Under the pieces are notes generated by a model. That model had not been told where the DNA came from. It ran no database searches and was given only the letters and a program-made list of their open reading frames with translations. The position numbers and the translations under genes were made by a program. Of a DNA stretch of 64,000 nucleotides, positions 7,757-20,234 are shown piece by piece. The stretch's first letter is position 1, and every line of letters begins with the position of its first letter. This DNA is from Drosophila miranda (Eukaryota; Arthropoda; Insecta; Diptera; Drosophilidae). The DNA is taken from the NCBI RefSeq assembly GCF_003369915.1, contig NW_022881603.1, positions 34,717,522-34,781,521 of the forward strand, written 5' to 3'.

Positions 7757-9226
7757 ATGGATGATGAAGATATAGCAATTATTTCGGCTGTGGTTCAACA
7801 GCAAAATATTTTCTTGCACCAACTAATAATGTTGCTGTCAATGAATAATGATGATGACGATGATGACTTTAACATTGACGAGGATGAGATGACCCAGATG
7901 ACTGCCATAAAAACACAAAAGCCAGGAAGATTATGGTCGTTTGTGAGTACTTCTACTAACTTCAACCATAGTTTAAAGTACAAGGACATATTTTATGGTT
8001 TTAGAAGCGGTTCGGGACATTTTGGGAGAAAGTAGTACCAGAAAACAACGAGGCGTTTTTCAAAGAGAGTTTCCGAATGGAGAGGCCCTGCTGTGATATT
8101 TTAGTGAATCGGCTTGAAGTGCTGGGAAAGAAGGACACCAACTGCCGAGCTGCAATTCCTTTGGAAAAGCGCATCGCCATTGCGCTATACACTTTGGGCT
8201 CGTCCTCTGAGTACCGAACAGTTGGCAGGCTTTTCGGTGTAGCTCCAAACAGTGTGTGTAATATCCTGCACGAGTTTTGCAGAGCACTTATCGACGAGTT
8301 TTCGAAGGAGTACATGTCGCCCAATTACCTAACTTCCGACAAAATTGATGAGTGCGTAAAGGGATTCGAGGCAATTGGATTTCCTCAGTGCCTAGGTGCA
8401 ATTGGTAGGAAATCAATAAGAACTTCAGCAATATGTTTGGTTAAATTGGTTGGTTTTTAAAATTTGGTTTTTAAACTTCCTTTTTATTCTAGATGGATGC
8501 CACATCGAAATAAAACCACCAGCACCTGAGGCAGTAGACCACCATAACTATAAGGGCTGGTATTCCACAGTCTTGTTTGCCCTAGTGGATTATAGGTATG
8601 CAAATATCTTGCACAAAAATATGTATTTAGCAAGTTGGTTTAATGTCCTAAATTATTTAAATCCGATTCTTTTTAGATACAGATTTACATATGTAAATAT
8701 CGGCTCTGCAGGAAGGTGCAATGACTCGATGATATACCAGAAGTCAAGCCTTGCAAAACATATCGAAGCATCGGCATTACTCCAAGAGAAAGCCAAGGAA
8801 ATAAGCGTAGTAAACGTCCCTGTAATGCTTATCGGGGACTCGGCATTTAGGTTTTCTAAAAAGCTGATGAAACCTTACCCGTTTTCCACAGTCGCCTCTT
8901 TGGAACAGCGCACGTTTAACTACAACCTTTCCAAAGCTAGGCGAGTGGTGGAAAATGCATTTGGGCATTTAAAAGCCAGATTTCGAATAATCGGAAAAGG
9001 TCTTGATAGCCACCACAAAAATAATAGCGCCATAATAATGAGCTGTTGTATTTTACACAATATATTAAATATGCACAACAGCGCGATTAATGAAAATTGG
9101 CAGCTTGCAACAAATGAGCAGCGCGAACAGCCCGATACCAGCAACAGTTCTGCTGACTTTAATCAGTCAGCAGAACAGATACGATCTGCAATCGCAAAAT
9201 ATTGTGTAGACCGTAATGAAAATTAA
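7757..9226 (+). CDS. Harbinger transposase, P2, four exons, open
   Basis: Exons 7757-7942, 8005-8404, 8493-8595 and 8677-9226 again total 1,239 bases and 412 residues. Intron 1 starts GTGAGT rather than GTAAGT, and intron 2 is 88 bases. Compared with P1 it reads PCCDIL for PCFDIL, LGKKDTN for LRKNDTN, and NWQLA for NWELA. The DGCHI, GRCNDS, GDSAF and VENAFG motifs are all present. No stop or frameshift is seen in the exons. Confidence 0.9.
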
Positions 9227-9230
9227 AAAC

Positions 9231-10285
9231 TTATTTATTTTTATTTTTTAAAACTTCTAATAAGTCGTTCTGGAATTTTGTTTGGGTGCTGATCAAGTCC
9301 TGCACCATCTTCTCCTGCCTAACGTCGTGCTCCTCCTTCTTTCTGTGGTGGTCCTTTTGTTGTTCGAGACGCTCCTGGGCGATCTCTGCCAGCCACGAAA
9401 TGTCGGTCTTTTTCTTTTTCTTTGGCGGACGCCCAGACAAGGTGCTGGAGCTACAAGATCCGTCCAGGTCCATCTCAATAATATCCGAAAAGTACTCATC
9501 AGGATCTGCAATGAACACCTTAAATGAAATATATTTTTTTTAGCAATAAATTAATAAAACTTACTGTCGTTGTCGAATGTGCTCTGCTCCATGTTGTTTG
9601 CACTCAAGATGCCAAATCAGCGAACTTCAGTTCAGCGCCCTGAATGTGACGGTCAACCGGCGGTAATCTGATATCTTGCACATGCCGCAAGATCAGCATT
9701 ATCGCTTATGCCAAGTCGGCTTACCGACTGTAGCTTTGTAGCTCTAAGTACATATATTTTGTAGCTTTGCATTCTTTGGCAATTAAATACTTTTGATTCA
9801 GCTTATGCCCCAGCTTGCTGGTGGCTCCTAGTTTTAGTTCTGTTCTTATAACGAAAGCTAACGCTTGTTAATAAACCTTGCTCCGGCAACCAGCCGTAAA
9901 CACTTTGAATTATTAATTCTATACCACTGTACCACAAGGCCAGTGATAAGAGAGACAGTTATCTCTCCAACATAATCTTCATAAAGGATTCTATACCACG
10001 GAACCCTTACGAGGACCACCGCATCAAGCAGCTAAGGCTACTTGGACATACGGACAACTTAATTTACACATGTGAATTTTTGCGTGGTCCGCGCAAAAAT
10101 CTTTAATTTTCTCCTTCCATATGTCAATCAGCAGGCTCTCAAGCGCGGCACTCCATTTCACCCTGCCGCCTCCTGTTGTTCTCTTGTTTGCTGCATTGTG
10201 TAATAATATTATATATTATAAACAATAAAAAACAAATATATCTATTCAACGTACCACTGGAGGAGTTTTCTGGCACTAAATCCAT
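9231..10285 (-). pseudogene. Harbinger second gene, P2, Myb-like exon shifted
   Basis: Exon A (ATG at 10285-10283) and the C-terminal exons (9592 down to 9231) match P1. In the Myb/SANT-like exon two extra A bases near 10096 shift the frame in the DLRG region, so a joined product would lose the end of that domain. The 100-residue C-terminal frame is unaffected. Confidence 0.6.
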
Positions 10286-10537
10286 TTTATTAATAAGTTT
10301 TTCGAAAATTTGGTCTCCTGTCCTTCCGAGCTGTTCTGTTCTTGTTTTTGTTTTTTGTTAATTTTGTCACAATCATTGTTTACGTTTTCGCAGTGAATAC
10401 CATTTTTCCATTGTGAATGACAATTATTCAGAGTTGCATTTGAAAATCATCGGCTAACTATCGCATAGAAACGTTCGGTTTAGGAACATCCAAAATGGAT
10501 GGTGGACTAACTGGGAAATTTTCGGAACGGCAAAACC

Positions 10538-10657
10538 TTACGGACCATCCCCGAAATGGATGGTGGATGGTGGATGGTCGTCAGTGTGAATAGCCTACTA
10601 CGGACCATCCCCGAAATGGATGGTGGATGGTGGATGGTCGTCAGTGTGAATAGCCTA
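10538..10657. repeat. P2 right-end terminal repeats (2 x 60 bp)
   Basis: Two full 60-base units; the first ends AGCCTACTA, so the internal TTA has changed to CTA. Confidence 0.95.
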
Positions 10658-11082
10658 TTAGTAAGCCAGAATTATTCAACGGAATCTCTAAATTGAGCAA
10701 TATGAACGACTATCCTCTCTCGTTTTTTTGTCTTGACCTATTTCGCTAAAACCTTTGTTTTACGAAAAATCCAATAAAAGCAATTATTTAGAATAAGCCA
10801 GTTTAGTAGAAAATTGAATCATTAATCAGTTGAAAATTTGTGGGCATGGCTAAATATTCTGTATAGCTGAGAATATTCGACAGAATATCAAAATTGAGGA
10901 ACATTTATACAACTTGAGCTCGTCAGTATATTTACGGTATATTTTTAAAGTAAGACGGTATGTTTCGGTATATTTCTGAGGGTCACACTGGTCCCACTTG
11001 ACGCGTACAAAATTTGACATCTACGGAAAGCGGCGCCAGATTGTGTGAAAAAAGTTGCGGTTTGTAAATTCGTTTGATCGAA

Positions 11083-11586
11083 ATGAACGAAATTATTAAA
11101 GATAAGTTTATTCCGCAGCAACTGCTGTACTTTATGGCTGGCCGGCGATGCTGCCAACAATTCCCATGCACATTTCGGTCGTCAGAGCACGACATTTTCA
11201 TGCGATACGCCAGCTCTTTGGGCTTGCGGGCGCAATGCGTGTTTAATAATGGCGAAATTATCAAAGTATTCAAGCAAGCTTGCCGCCATTACTTGGAGGA
11301 GCCGAAAATAATGACATTCTCGCCTTCGACGGCAATAAACATTCTAACCATGTTGGGACGATCAGGCAACTTGGGAAAAGATGAACTGAAATTGAGCTCA
11401 GATTACATTCCACAGCGTGGGTGTGTTGCTGAAATTGTTGGGCCTCACCTACCATTTCCGCCGATCATGGCGCCTACGCCGCGTGTCAAGGACGATACCC
11501 AGCGCAATTTACTGAACAAATTTCCCGGCTATCCGTTCATCGACAACGTCATACGATGCAAATTATCTTCGCATTTGCGATACTGA
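11083..11586 (+). CDS. Spacer protein, unit 3
   Basis: 167 residues, open. It differs from unit 2 by one residue (PFPPIM for PFPTIM) and one silent change (CAC for CAT in PHLPF). The motif 1 promoter lies near 10980 and the INE-1 fragment follows at about 11580-11649. Confidence 0.6.
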   Translation: MNEIIKDKFIPQQLLYFMAGRRCCQQFPCTFRSSEHDIFMRYASSLGLRAQCVFNNGEIIKVFKQACRHYLEEPKIMTFSPSTAINILTMLGRSGNLGKDELKLSSDYIPQRGCVAEIVGPHLPFPPIMAPTPRVKDDTQRNLLNKFPGYPFIDNVIRCKLSSHLRY

Positions 11587-11917
11587 CTTAGTATCGGGTA
11601 TAACTGTAGAGTTGCGGTGTCCACAGCAACTCACAACGTTCCCCCTCGTTTTTTTTTTTTGTTGAACTATTTTGTTTAAACCTTGCTTTAGTCAAAATAC
11701 AATAAAAGCAAGAACTAAAAACTAAAATTATGTGGGCAGAACTAATGGTCTTATAGGCTCTGCACACTGAGCCCATCCCGGGGGAATGGTGGGATTTTTT
11801 GACAGATGTGAAACTCCGATTCACACTGCCACCATCCACCATCCGTCAAAAACAGCTGATGCCAATAACAAGTTCATTAAATTTGCGCGGAAGATTTATT
11901 AATTCTTGGTTCTTATA

Positions 11918-13391
11918 ATGGATGATGAAGATATAGCAATTATTTCGGCTGTGGTTCAACAGCAAAATATTTTCTTGCACCAACTAATAATGTTGCTGTC
12001 AATGAATAATGATGATGACGATGATGACTTTAACATTGACGAGGATGAGATGACCCAGATGACTGCCATAAAAACACAAAAGCCAGGAAGATTATGGTCG
12101 TTTGTGAGTACTTCTACTAACTTCAACCATAGTTTAAAGTACAAGGACATATTTTATGGTTTTAGAAGCGGTTCGGGACATTTTGGGAGAAAGTAGTACC
12201 AGAAAACAACGAGGCGTTTTTCAAAGAGAGTTTCCGAATGGAGAGGCCCTGCTTTGATATTTTAGTGAATCGGCTTGAAGTGCTGGGAAAGAAGGACACC
12301 AAGTGCCGAGCTGCAATTCCTTTGGAAAAGCGCATCGCCATTGCGCTATACACTTTGGGCTCGTCCTCTGAGTACCGAACAGTTGGCAGGCTTTTCGGTG
12401 TAGCTCCAAACAGTGTGTGTAATATCCTGCACGAGTTTTGCAGAGCACTTATCGACGAGTTTTCGAAGGAGTACATGTCGCCCAATTACCTAACTTCCGA
12501 CAAAATTGATGAGTGCGTAAAGGGATTCGAGGCAATTGGATTTCCTCAGTGCCTAGGTGCAATTGGTAGGAAATCAATAAGAACTTCAGCAATATGTTTG
12601 GTTAAATTGGTTGGTTTTTAAAATTTGGTTTTTAAACTTCCTTTTTATTCTAGATGGATGCCACATCGAAATAAAACCACCAGCACCTGAGGCAGTAGAC
12701 CACCATAACTATAAGGGCTGGTATTCCACAGTCTTGTTTGCCCTAGTGGATTATAGGTATGCAAATATCTTGCACAAAAATATGTATTTAGCAAGTTGGT
12801 TTAATGTCCTAAATTATTTAAATCCGATTCTTTTTAGATACAGATTTACATATGTAAATATCGGCTCTGCAGGAAGGTGCAATGACTCGATGGTAAATAT
12901 ACCAGAAGTCAAGCCTTGCAAAACATATCGAAGCATCGGCATTCCTCCAAGAGAAAGCCAAGGAAATAAGCGTAGTAAACGTCCCTGTAATGCTTATCGG
13001 GGACTCGGCATTTAGGTTTTCTAAAAAGCTGATGAAACCTTACCCGTTTTCCACAGTCGCCTCTTTGGAACAGCGCACGTTTAACTACAACCTTTCCAAA
13101 GCTAGGCGAGTGGTGGAAAATGCATTTGGGCATTTAAAAGCCAGATTTCGAATAATCGGAAAAGGTCTTGATAGCCACCACAAAAATAATAGCGCCATAA
13201 TAATGAGCTGTTGTATTTTACACAATATATTATATATGCACAACAGCGCGATTAATGAAAATTGGCAGCTTGCAACAAATGAGCAGCGCGAACAGCCCGA
13301 TACCAGCAACAGTTCTGCTGACTTTAATCAGTCAGCAGAACAGATACGATCTGCAATCGCAAAATATTGTGTAGACCGTAATGAAAATTAA
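11918..13391 (+). pseudogene. Harbinger transposase, P3, frameshifted in exon 4
   Basis: Exons 1-3 (11918-12103, 12166-12565, 12654-12756) match P2. In exon 4 (12838-13391) four extra bases, GTAA, follow GACTCGATG at about 12892, just after the GRCNDS motif, and shift the frame before the second catalytic aspartate. The inserted bases happen to create a donor-like GTAAAT. The remaining C-terminal frame is otherwise preserved. Confidence 0.88.
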
Positions 13392-13395
13392 AAAC

Positions 13396-14447
13396 TTATT
13401 TATTTTTATTTTTTAAAACTTCTAATAAGTCGTTCTGGAATTTTGTTTGGGTGCTGATCAAGTCCTGCACCATCTTCTCCTGCCTAACGTCGTGCTCCTC
13501 CTTCTTTCTGTGGAGGTCCTTTTGTTGTTCGAGACGCTCCTGGGCGATCTCTGCCAGCCACGAAATGTCGGTCTTTTTCTTTTTCTTTGGCGGACGCCCA
13601 GACAAGGTGCTGGAGCTACAAGATCCGTCCAGGTCCATCTCAATAATATCCGAAAAGTACTCATCAGGACCTGCAATGAACACCTTAAATGAAATATATT
13701 TTTTTAGCAATAAATTAATAAAACTTACTGTCGTTGTCCAATGTGCTCTGCTCCATGTTGTTTGCACTCAAGATGCCAAATCAGCGAACTTCAGTTCAGC
13801 GCCCTGAATGTGACGGTCAACCGGCGGTAATCTGATATCTTGCACATGCCGCAAGATCAGCATTATCGCTTATGCCAAGTCGGCTTACCGACTGTAGCTT
13901 TGTAGCTCTAAGTACATATATTTTGTAGCTTTGCATTCTTTGGCAATTAAATACTTTTGATTCAGCTTATGCCCCAGCTTGCTGGTGGCTCCTAGTTTTA
14001 GTTCTGTTCTTATAACGAAAGCTAACGCTTGTTAATAAACCTTGCTCCGGCAACCAGCCGTAAACACTTTGAATTATTAATTCTATACCACTGTACCACA
14101 AGGCCAGTGATAAGAGAGACAGTTATCTCTCCAACATAATCTTCATAAAGGATTCTATACCACGGAACCCGCACGAGGACCACCGCATCAAGCAGCTAAG
14201 GCTACTTGGACATACGGACAACTTAATTTACACATGTGAATTTTTGCGTGGTCCGCGCAAATCTTCAATTTTCTCCTTCCATATGTCAATCATCAGGCTC
14301 TCAAGCGCGGCACTCCATTTCACCCTGCCGCCTGCTGTTGTTCTCTTGTTTGCTGCATTGTGTAATAATATTATATATTATAAACAATAAAAAACAAATA
14401 TATCTATTCAACGTACCACTGGAGGAGTTTTCTGGCACTAAATCCAT
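13396..14447 (-). CDS. Harbinger second gene, P3 (partial exon model)
   Basis: ATG at 14447-14445. The C-terminal part reads KDLHRKKEE where P1 has KDHHRKKEE, and the splice-joined start reads MEQSTLDND. An aspartate codon in the last exon's 5' end is glycine-like in this copy (GPDEYF upstream frame). The Myb-like exon keeps its frame. The linking exons are not found here either. Confidence 0.6.
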
Positions 14448-15178
14448 TTTATTAATAAGTTTTTCGAAAATTTGGTCTGCTGTCCTTCCGTGCTTTTCGG
14501 TTGTTTTTTTTTGTTAATTTTGTCACAATCATTGTTTACGTTTTCGGAGTGAATACCATTTTTCCATTGTGAATGACAATTATTCAGAGTTGCATTTGAA
14601 AACCATCGGCTAACTATCGCATAGAAACGTGCGGTTTAGGAACATCCAAAATGGATGGTGGACTAACTGGGAAATTTTCGGAACGGCAAATCCTTACGGA
14701 CCATCCCCGAAATGGATGGTGGATGGTGGATGGTCGTCAGTGTGAATAGCCTATTAGTAAGCCAGAATTATTCAACGGAATCTCTAAATTGAGCAATATG
14801 AACGACTATCATCTCTCGTTTTTTTGTCTTGACCTATTTAGCTAAACCCTTTGTTTTACGAAAAATCCAATAAAAGCAATTATTTAGAATAAGCCAGTTA
14901 AGTAGAAAATTGAATCATTAATCAGTTGAAAATTTGTGGGCATGGCTAAATATTCTGTATAGCTGAGAATATTCGACAGAATATCAAAATTGAGGAACAT
15001 TTATACAACTTGAGCTCGTCAGTATATTTACGGTATATTTTTAAAGTAAGACGGTATGTTTCGGTATATTTCTGAGGGTCACACTGGTCTCACTTGACGC
15101 GTACAAAATTTGACATCTACGGAAAGCGGCGCCAGATTGTGTGAAAAAAGTTGCGGTTTGTAAATTCGTTTGATCGAA

Positions 15179-15682
15179 ATGAACGAAATTATTAAAGATA
15201 AGTTTATTCCGCAGCAACTGCTGTACTTTATGGCTGGCCGGCGATGCTGCCAACAATTCCCATGCACATTTCGGTCGTCAGAGCACGACATTTTTATGCG
15301 ATACGCCAGCTCTTTGGGCTTGCGGGCGCAATGCGTGTTTAATAATGGCGAAATTATCAAAGTATTCAAGCAAGCTTGCCGCCATTACTTGGAGGAGCCG
15401 AAAATAATGACATTCTCGCCTTCGACGGCAATAAACATTCTAACCATGTTGGGACGATCAGGCAACTTGGGAAAAGATGAACTGAAATTGAGCTCAGATT
15501 ACATTCCACAGCGTGGGTGTGTTGCTGAAATTTTTGGGCCTCATCTACCATTTCCGACGATCATGGCGCCTACGCCGCGTGTCAAGGACGATACCCAGCG
15601 CAATTTACTGAACAAATTTCCCGGCTATCCGTTCATCGACAACGTCATACGATGCAAATTATCTTCGCATTTGCGATACTGA
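15179..15682 (+). CDS. Spacer protein, unit 4
   Basis: 167 residues, open, with EIFGPH for EIVGPH and a silent change in FMRYA. Upstream the promoter reads GGTCACACTGGTCTC. This variant is shared with the spacer at 34691, consistent with the higher-order repeat. The INE-1 fragment follows at about 15676-15745. Confidence 0.6.
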   Translation: MNEIIKDKFIPQQLLYFMAGRRCCQQFPCTFRSSEHDIFMRYASSLGLRAQCVFNNGEIIKVFKQACRHYLEEPKIMTFSPSTAINILTMLGRSGNLGKDELKLSSDYIPQRGCVAEIFGPHLPFPTIMAPTPRVKDDTQRNLLNKFPGYPFIDNVIRCKLSSHLRY

Positions 15683-16843
15683 CTTAGTATCGGGTATAAC
15701 TGTAGAGTTGCGGTGTCCACAGCAACTCACAACGTTCCCCCTCGTTTTTTTTTGTTGAACTATTTTGTTTAAACCTTGCTTTAGTCAAAATACAATAAAA
15801 GCAAGAACTAAAAACTAAAATTATGTGGGCAGAACTAATGGTCTTATAGGCTCTGCACACTGAACCCATCCCGGGGGAATGGTGGGATTTTTTGACAGAT
15901 GTGAAACTCCGATTCACACTGCCACCATCCACCATCCGTCAAAAACAGCTGATGCCAATAACAAGTTCATTAAATTTGCGCGGAAGATTTATTAGTTCTT
16001 GGTTCTTATAATGGATGATGAAGATATAGCAATTATTTCGGCTGTGGTTCAACAGCAAAATATTTCCTTGCACCAACTAATAATGTTGCTGTCAATGAAT
16101 AATGATGATGACGAGGATGAGATGACCCAGATGACTGCCATAAAAACACAAAAGCCAGGAAGATTATGGTCGTTTGTGAGTACTTCTACTAACTTCAACC
16201 ATAGTTTAAAGTACAAGGACATATTTTATGGTTTTAGAAGCGGTTCGGGACATTTTGGGAGAAAGATGTACCAGAAAACAACGAGGCGTTTTTGCAAAGA
16301 GAGTTTCCGAATGGAGAGGCCCTGCTTTGATATTTTAGTGAATCGGCTTGAAGTGCTGGGAAAGAAGGACACCAACTGCCGAGCTGCAATTCCTTTGGAA
16401 AAGCGCATCGCCATTGCGCTATACACTTTGGGCTCGTCCTCTGAGTACCGAACAGTTGGCAGGCTTTTCGGTGTAGCTCCAAACAGTGTGTGTAATATCC
16501 TGCACGAGTTTTGCAGAGCACTTATCGACGAGTTTTCGAAGGAGTACATGTCGCCCAATTACCTAACTTCCGACAAAATTGATGAGTGCGTAAAGGGATT
16601 CGAGGCAATTGGATTTCCTCAGTGCCTAGGTGCAATTGGTAGGAAATCAATAAGAACTTCAGCAATATGTTTGGTTAAATTGGTTGGTTTTTAAAATTTG
16701 GTTTTTAAACTTCCTTTTTATTCTAGATGGATGCCACATCGAAATAAAACCACCAGCACCTGAGGCAGTAGACCACCATAACTATAAGGGCTGGTATTCC
16801 ACAGTCTTGTTTGCCCTAGTGGATTATAGGTATGCAAATATCT

Positions 16844-17950
16844 TGTTATGGGCGGTTTTGGAGAGAGCCGATAGGTATCAGGGCTGGAGAAGAAAGAGAC
16901 AGCGGCATCTACAGTGGATCCTGGGAAGCAGTGGCAGAGTTGCGTGGGAGAAAAGGAAACGGGGCGAGGAAGAAAAAAGGGAGAGTTTCCGGTGGAGAAT
17001 AGTGGAGGCCGCACGTGCCCTGAAAGAAAAAAGGAAACAAAATTGGTGATCGTGGAGACGACGATCCCACCAAGACATCAGCGGCAGGCATCAACATCAG
17101 CGGAAGCGGCGGACATCGGCAGCAGCATCCCGGTACTGGCCAGGCCGGGAAACTGATGCGAGAACCTCGGAGCACCGACTGGAGACACGTTTCTGTCCCC
17201 ACACACCAGCCCCCCCGGGGAAAGAATCCGGACTTCAAAGCAGCAATACACACACACGATTCACACACACCCCCCTTCATCCCCCCACATCACACACAAC
17301 CCACGCATGTATACCCTCATTCATAACACATCACCTAACATCACCACATTTCACACATCTACACCCGTCCGACCCACAATTAAACAAAATATCACGATCA
17401 TACAAAAAACACCACGATTAAACGTAAACATCAGCAAGCATCAGGAAGCAACAACCTCTATCAAAGGGGGCTGCCAACTCGGCCGAAATAGGGTTTATTT
17501 TTTTTTGTTAGTATTTTTGTGTTAGTATTTGTTTCCTTTATATAAACCTAGATTATTAATTATTATTAATTAATAATGTTCAAGATAAATAAGAAAATAT
17601 AATGGATATAAAAGGAATATTTGAAAAGAGTCATGAGTGAATAGAAAACGGTAGTTGGGTGGGACGAGAGCGAGAAGAAGAGCGGGACCCTGAATATGAA
17701 AAGGGAGCGAATTCAAAAGGTGGCGCTCATGGAAGGGCGGGACCCTGCTAGGGATAACGAAACCAACTATCCCCGCTGACGAAAGTGCCAACGAGGACAA
17801 GTCTGTCCTATAAATTAGATTTGTTTTTTTTGTATGTTTTTTTGTTTTGTTCAATCCGTCCCCTGGCTTATCGGGTCGGAAACACCCCTGACTTCCCCGT
17901 GAGCTAGCTGGGAACGATAGGCCAGGGTGGCAAAGAGGCGGATCATAACA
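16844..17950 (+). repeat. 5' LTR of LTR element copy 1
   Basis: 1,107 bases. The middle has a CA-rich stretch (about 17240-17300) and the 3' half a TATATAA at about 17538. Long reading frames on either strand here are chance frames in LTR DNA. Confidence 0.93.
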
Positions 17951-18892
17951 AATGGCGCCCAATGCTAATAGAAGGGATCGATTTTAAACGCGAGTCTTAA
18001 AGACCCGGTGTAAAATGGAACCCTGGTAGAACGAAACTCAGCCGGTCCGCGAGCCGGGAATAAATCCTAGCCGTCGTAGCCGCTGAGAGGAGTAGAAGAG
18101 AGGAAAATGGACATGGTAGTTATGTATCGGAGGTAGAAGGGAAGGAAGTGTGTGTCCCGAGTTGTGGTCCAGGTATTACCAGGTGGTAGTAGCCTCGTTG
18201 CCCGACTCGTGGAGCTCGCTGTCTGGATCTGAAAAGAGGAAGAGGTGCCGGAGGATCTGTCGAGTCGTGGTCCGGGTTATGTCCAGAGGCATTAACGTCG
18301 TTGTCCGATTCTGGGGGATCCACGGCGATCTGAGGGAGGAAACAGCAAAGGGAGTTGGCACTCAGAAAAAGTAAGCGAAGGTAAATAGCAAGGGGAAAAG
18401 AAGGGGGTCCGCTCACCTGCAAAACAATTAATGCAGTTGTCTCTCGTCCCACCAAACAAATTAAAGGTGAATTTTTGTCTGAAGCAGTTTGGGAATTATA
18501 TGTTTTTTTTTGTTAGTGATTTAGCAGACTATTGGAAAGCCGAAGCAAGAAAACCCAAAGGGAAATCATTTTTTTTGAGGACTGACGATTCTCGCTAGCA
18601 TTGTTTAAAAGCAATTTTAGAAGTAGGCATTAGGCAAGTCATCGGAAAAAGAGTTTTTGTTTGGGAGAGGAAGTATTTAGTTATTTAGTGTTGCATTTAA
18701 TTAGGCGATTAATTGTAGATGTAGATGTTTATTTATTTGATTGAATCAATTTAGATATTTAGATTTATCAATTTATTGATTTAAATTAACCGATTTATGT
18801 ATTTAAATTTATTTATTTGGTTATCTAAACATGGAATTAATTATTCCACAAGGCGTAGCCCAGAGGCACAGCGCAGGTACCAGCCGTACAAC
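17951..18892 (+). other. Leader of LTR element copy 1
   Basis: Primer site TGGCGCCCAA at about 17952, followed by roughly 900 bases without a convincing gene, AT-rich from 18590. Probably untranslated leader and packaging region, by analogy with related elements. Confidence 0.65.
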
Positions 18893-20234
18893 ATGCCGAC
18901 GACTCGGTCCCAGGACGGTAAAGCCGGCAGTAGGCTGGAAGGGCCGTCGCAAGTGGCGGAAAACGTACATGCGGGGTTGTACCAGGAGGACCCAGAAGCC
19001 GGAGCGGTAGGAGGTCAACAGCGAACCCGTAAGGACCTGGTGTTACCGTCCGAGTTAAGCTCAGCCGTGAACGCAGCCTTAGCCCAAGCACAGGAGACCT
19101 ACCGAGCGTCGCTCGGGCAGCAAATGGAAGCGCTGAGATCGTCAATGCAAGCAGACATGCTAGAGTTCATGCGAGAGATCAACGCTGTGGTGGGTTCGTT
19201 AAAAGCGGAGCGAACGGCAAGCACATCCAACGCACTTGTTCGTGGACAACCGAACATTGGAGGCCGATCAGAGGACCCAAGCCGATCAGAGACCCGTGGA
19301 GGAGTGGCTGTTCAACGGGATGGGCGCAGGAGCAAACCCTAACAGGAATCGACCGAGTTTCGGAGAGGCTAGGCAGGAGCAAGTGCAGATACGAAGATGG
19401 GGACTTAGCTTCGACGGCGATCCAAAGGGGATGCCCGTGGCGGAATTCATATTCCGGGTGGAGCATCTACAGACGTCGTATCAGGTACCGTGGGCGGAGG
19501 TGTTGAAAGCCTTTTACACATTGGTCAGTGGCCACGCAAGGGATTGGTACTGGATGCATGTGCGGACGGTAGGAATGCCGGACTGGCCGAATCTGAGATA
19601 TGGTCTTCAGCAGCAGTTTCAAGTTCGTCGGACAGAGTTCGAGCGAGAGCAAGAGCTCAGGGAACGCCGACAACGCCACGGGGAGTCGGCGGACCAGTAC
19701 ATCCAGGAGATGTTGGTGTTGAGGTCGAGATTGCTAAATCCGTTCTCGGATTATGATCTAATAAAGATCATAAAGATCAATATTAGGGATGCAATTTCGA
19801 GGGTGATTTATCCAATGCAGATACCAAATCTCCAGAAGCTGCGAGAAGAGTGTGCGGACGCCGAGAAACTGCTGGCGACGCGATGGACAAGGAGCGGTCC
19901 AGACCATGGGGGTAGTAGGCGCAGGGAAGATCACAAAGTACATGAATTGGATGCGAACACTCACGACCCGGAGGAACAGACCGAGGCATTGGATGCTGTC
20001 CATAGGACGAGGGAATCCGGAGGCGACCGCACCCAGCTGAAGTGCTGGAATTGCGCTCAGCCGGGTCACACCTATTTTGAGTGTGAGTCGGCCGTGCGTA
20101 ACCTGTTCTGCTACAAGTGCGGGCTGGCCGGGGTCATTCTCCCTAAATGCCCTAAATGTCGGCCGGGAAACGCGAAAATGAGCACGACGCAATTGGAGGA
20201 GTCGAGTTCCACGTCGCCGCGAAGCAGCCAATAG
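18893..20234 (+). other. gag region of LTR element copy 1
   Basis: Capsid-type gag: a variable N-terminal part, a retrotransposon-gag core around WGLSFDGDPKG and HARDWYWMHVR, and a C-terminal zinc knuckle (CWNCAQPGHTYFEC) with a second Cys-rich stretch. Fossil copy; described as a region only. Confidence 0.8.

Larger units (their letters stand above)
7593..10657 (+). mobile_element. PIF/Harbinger copy P2, near whole
   Basis: 3,065 bases between TTA at 7590-7592 and 10658-10660, with both TIRs. Intron 2 of the transposase is the longer type with TGGTTAAATTGGTTGG, unlike P1. The transposase is open; the Myb-like exon of the second gene has a small length change. Confidence 0.93.
11754..14753 (+). 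mobile_element. PIF/Harbinger copy P3
   Basis: 3,000 bases between TTA at 11751-11753 and 14754-14756. It is shorter than P1 and P2 mainly because it has a single right-end repeat (14694-14753). Confidence 0.93.

Noticed and set aside
17570-17962. 130-codon - strand frame and other frames inside LTRs
   Set aside because: They lie wholly in LTR and primer-site DNA on the wrong strand with no domain features.
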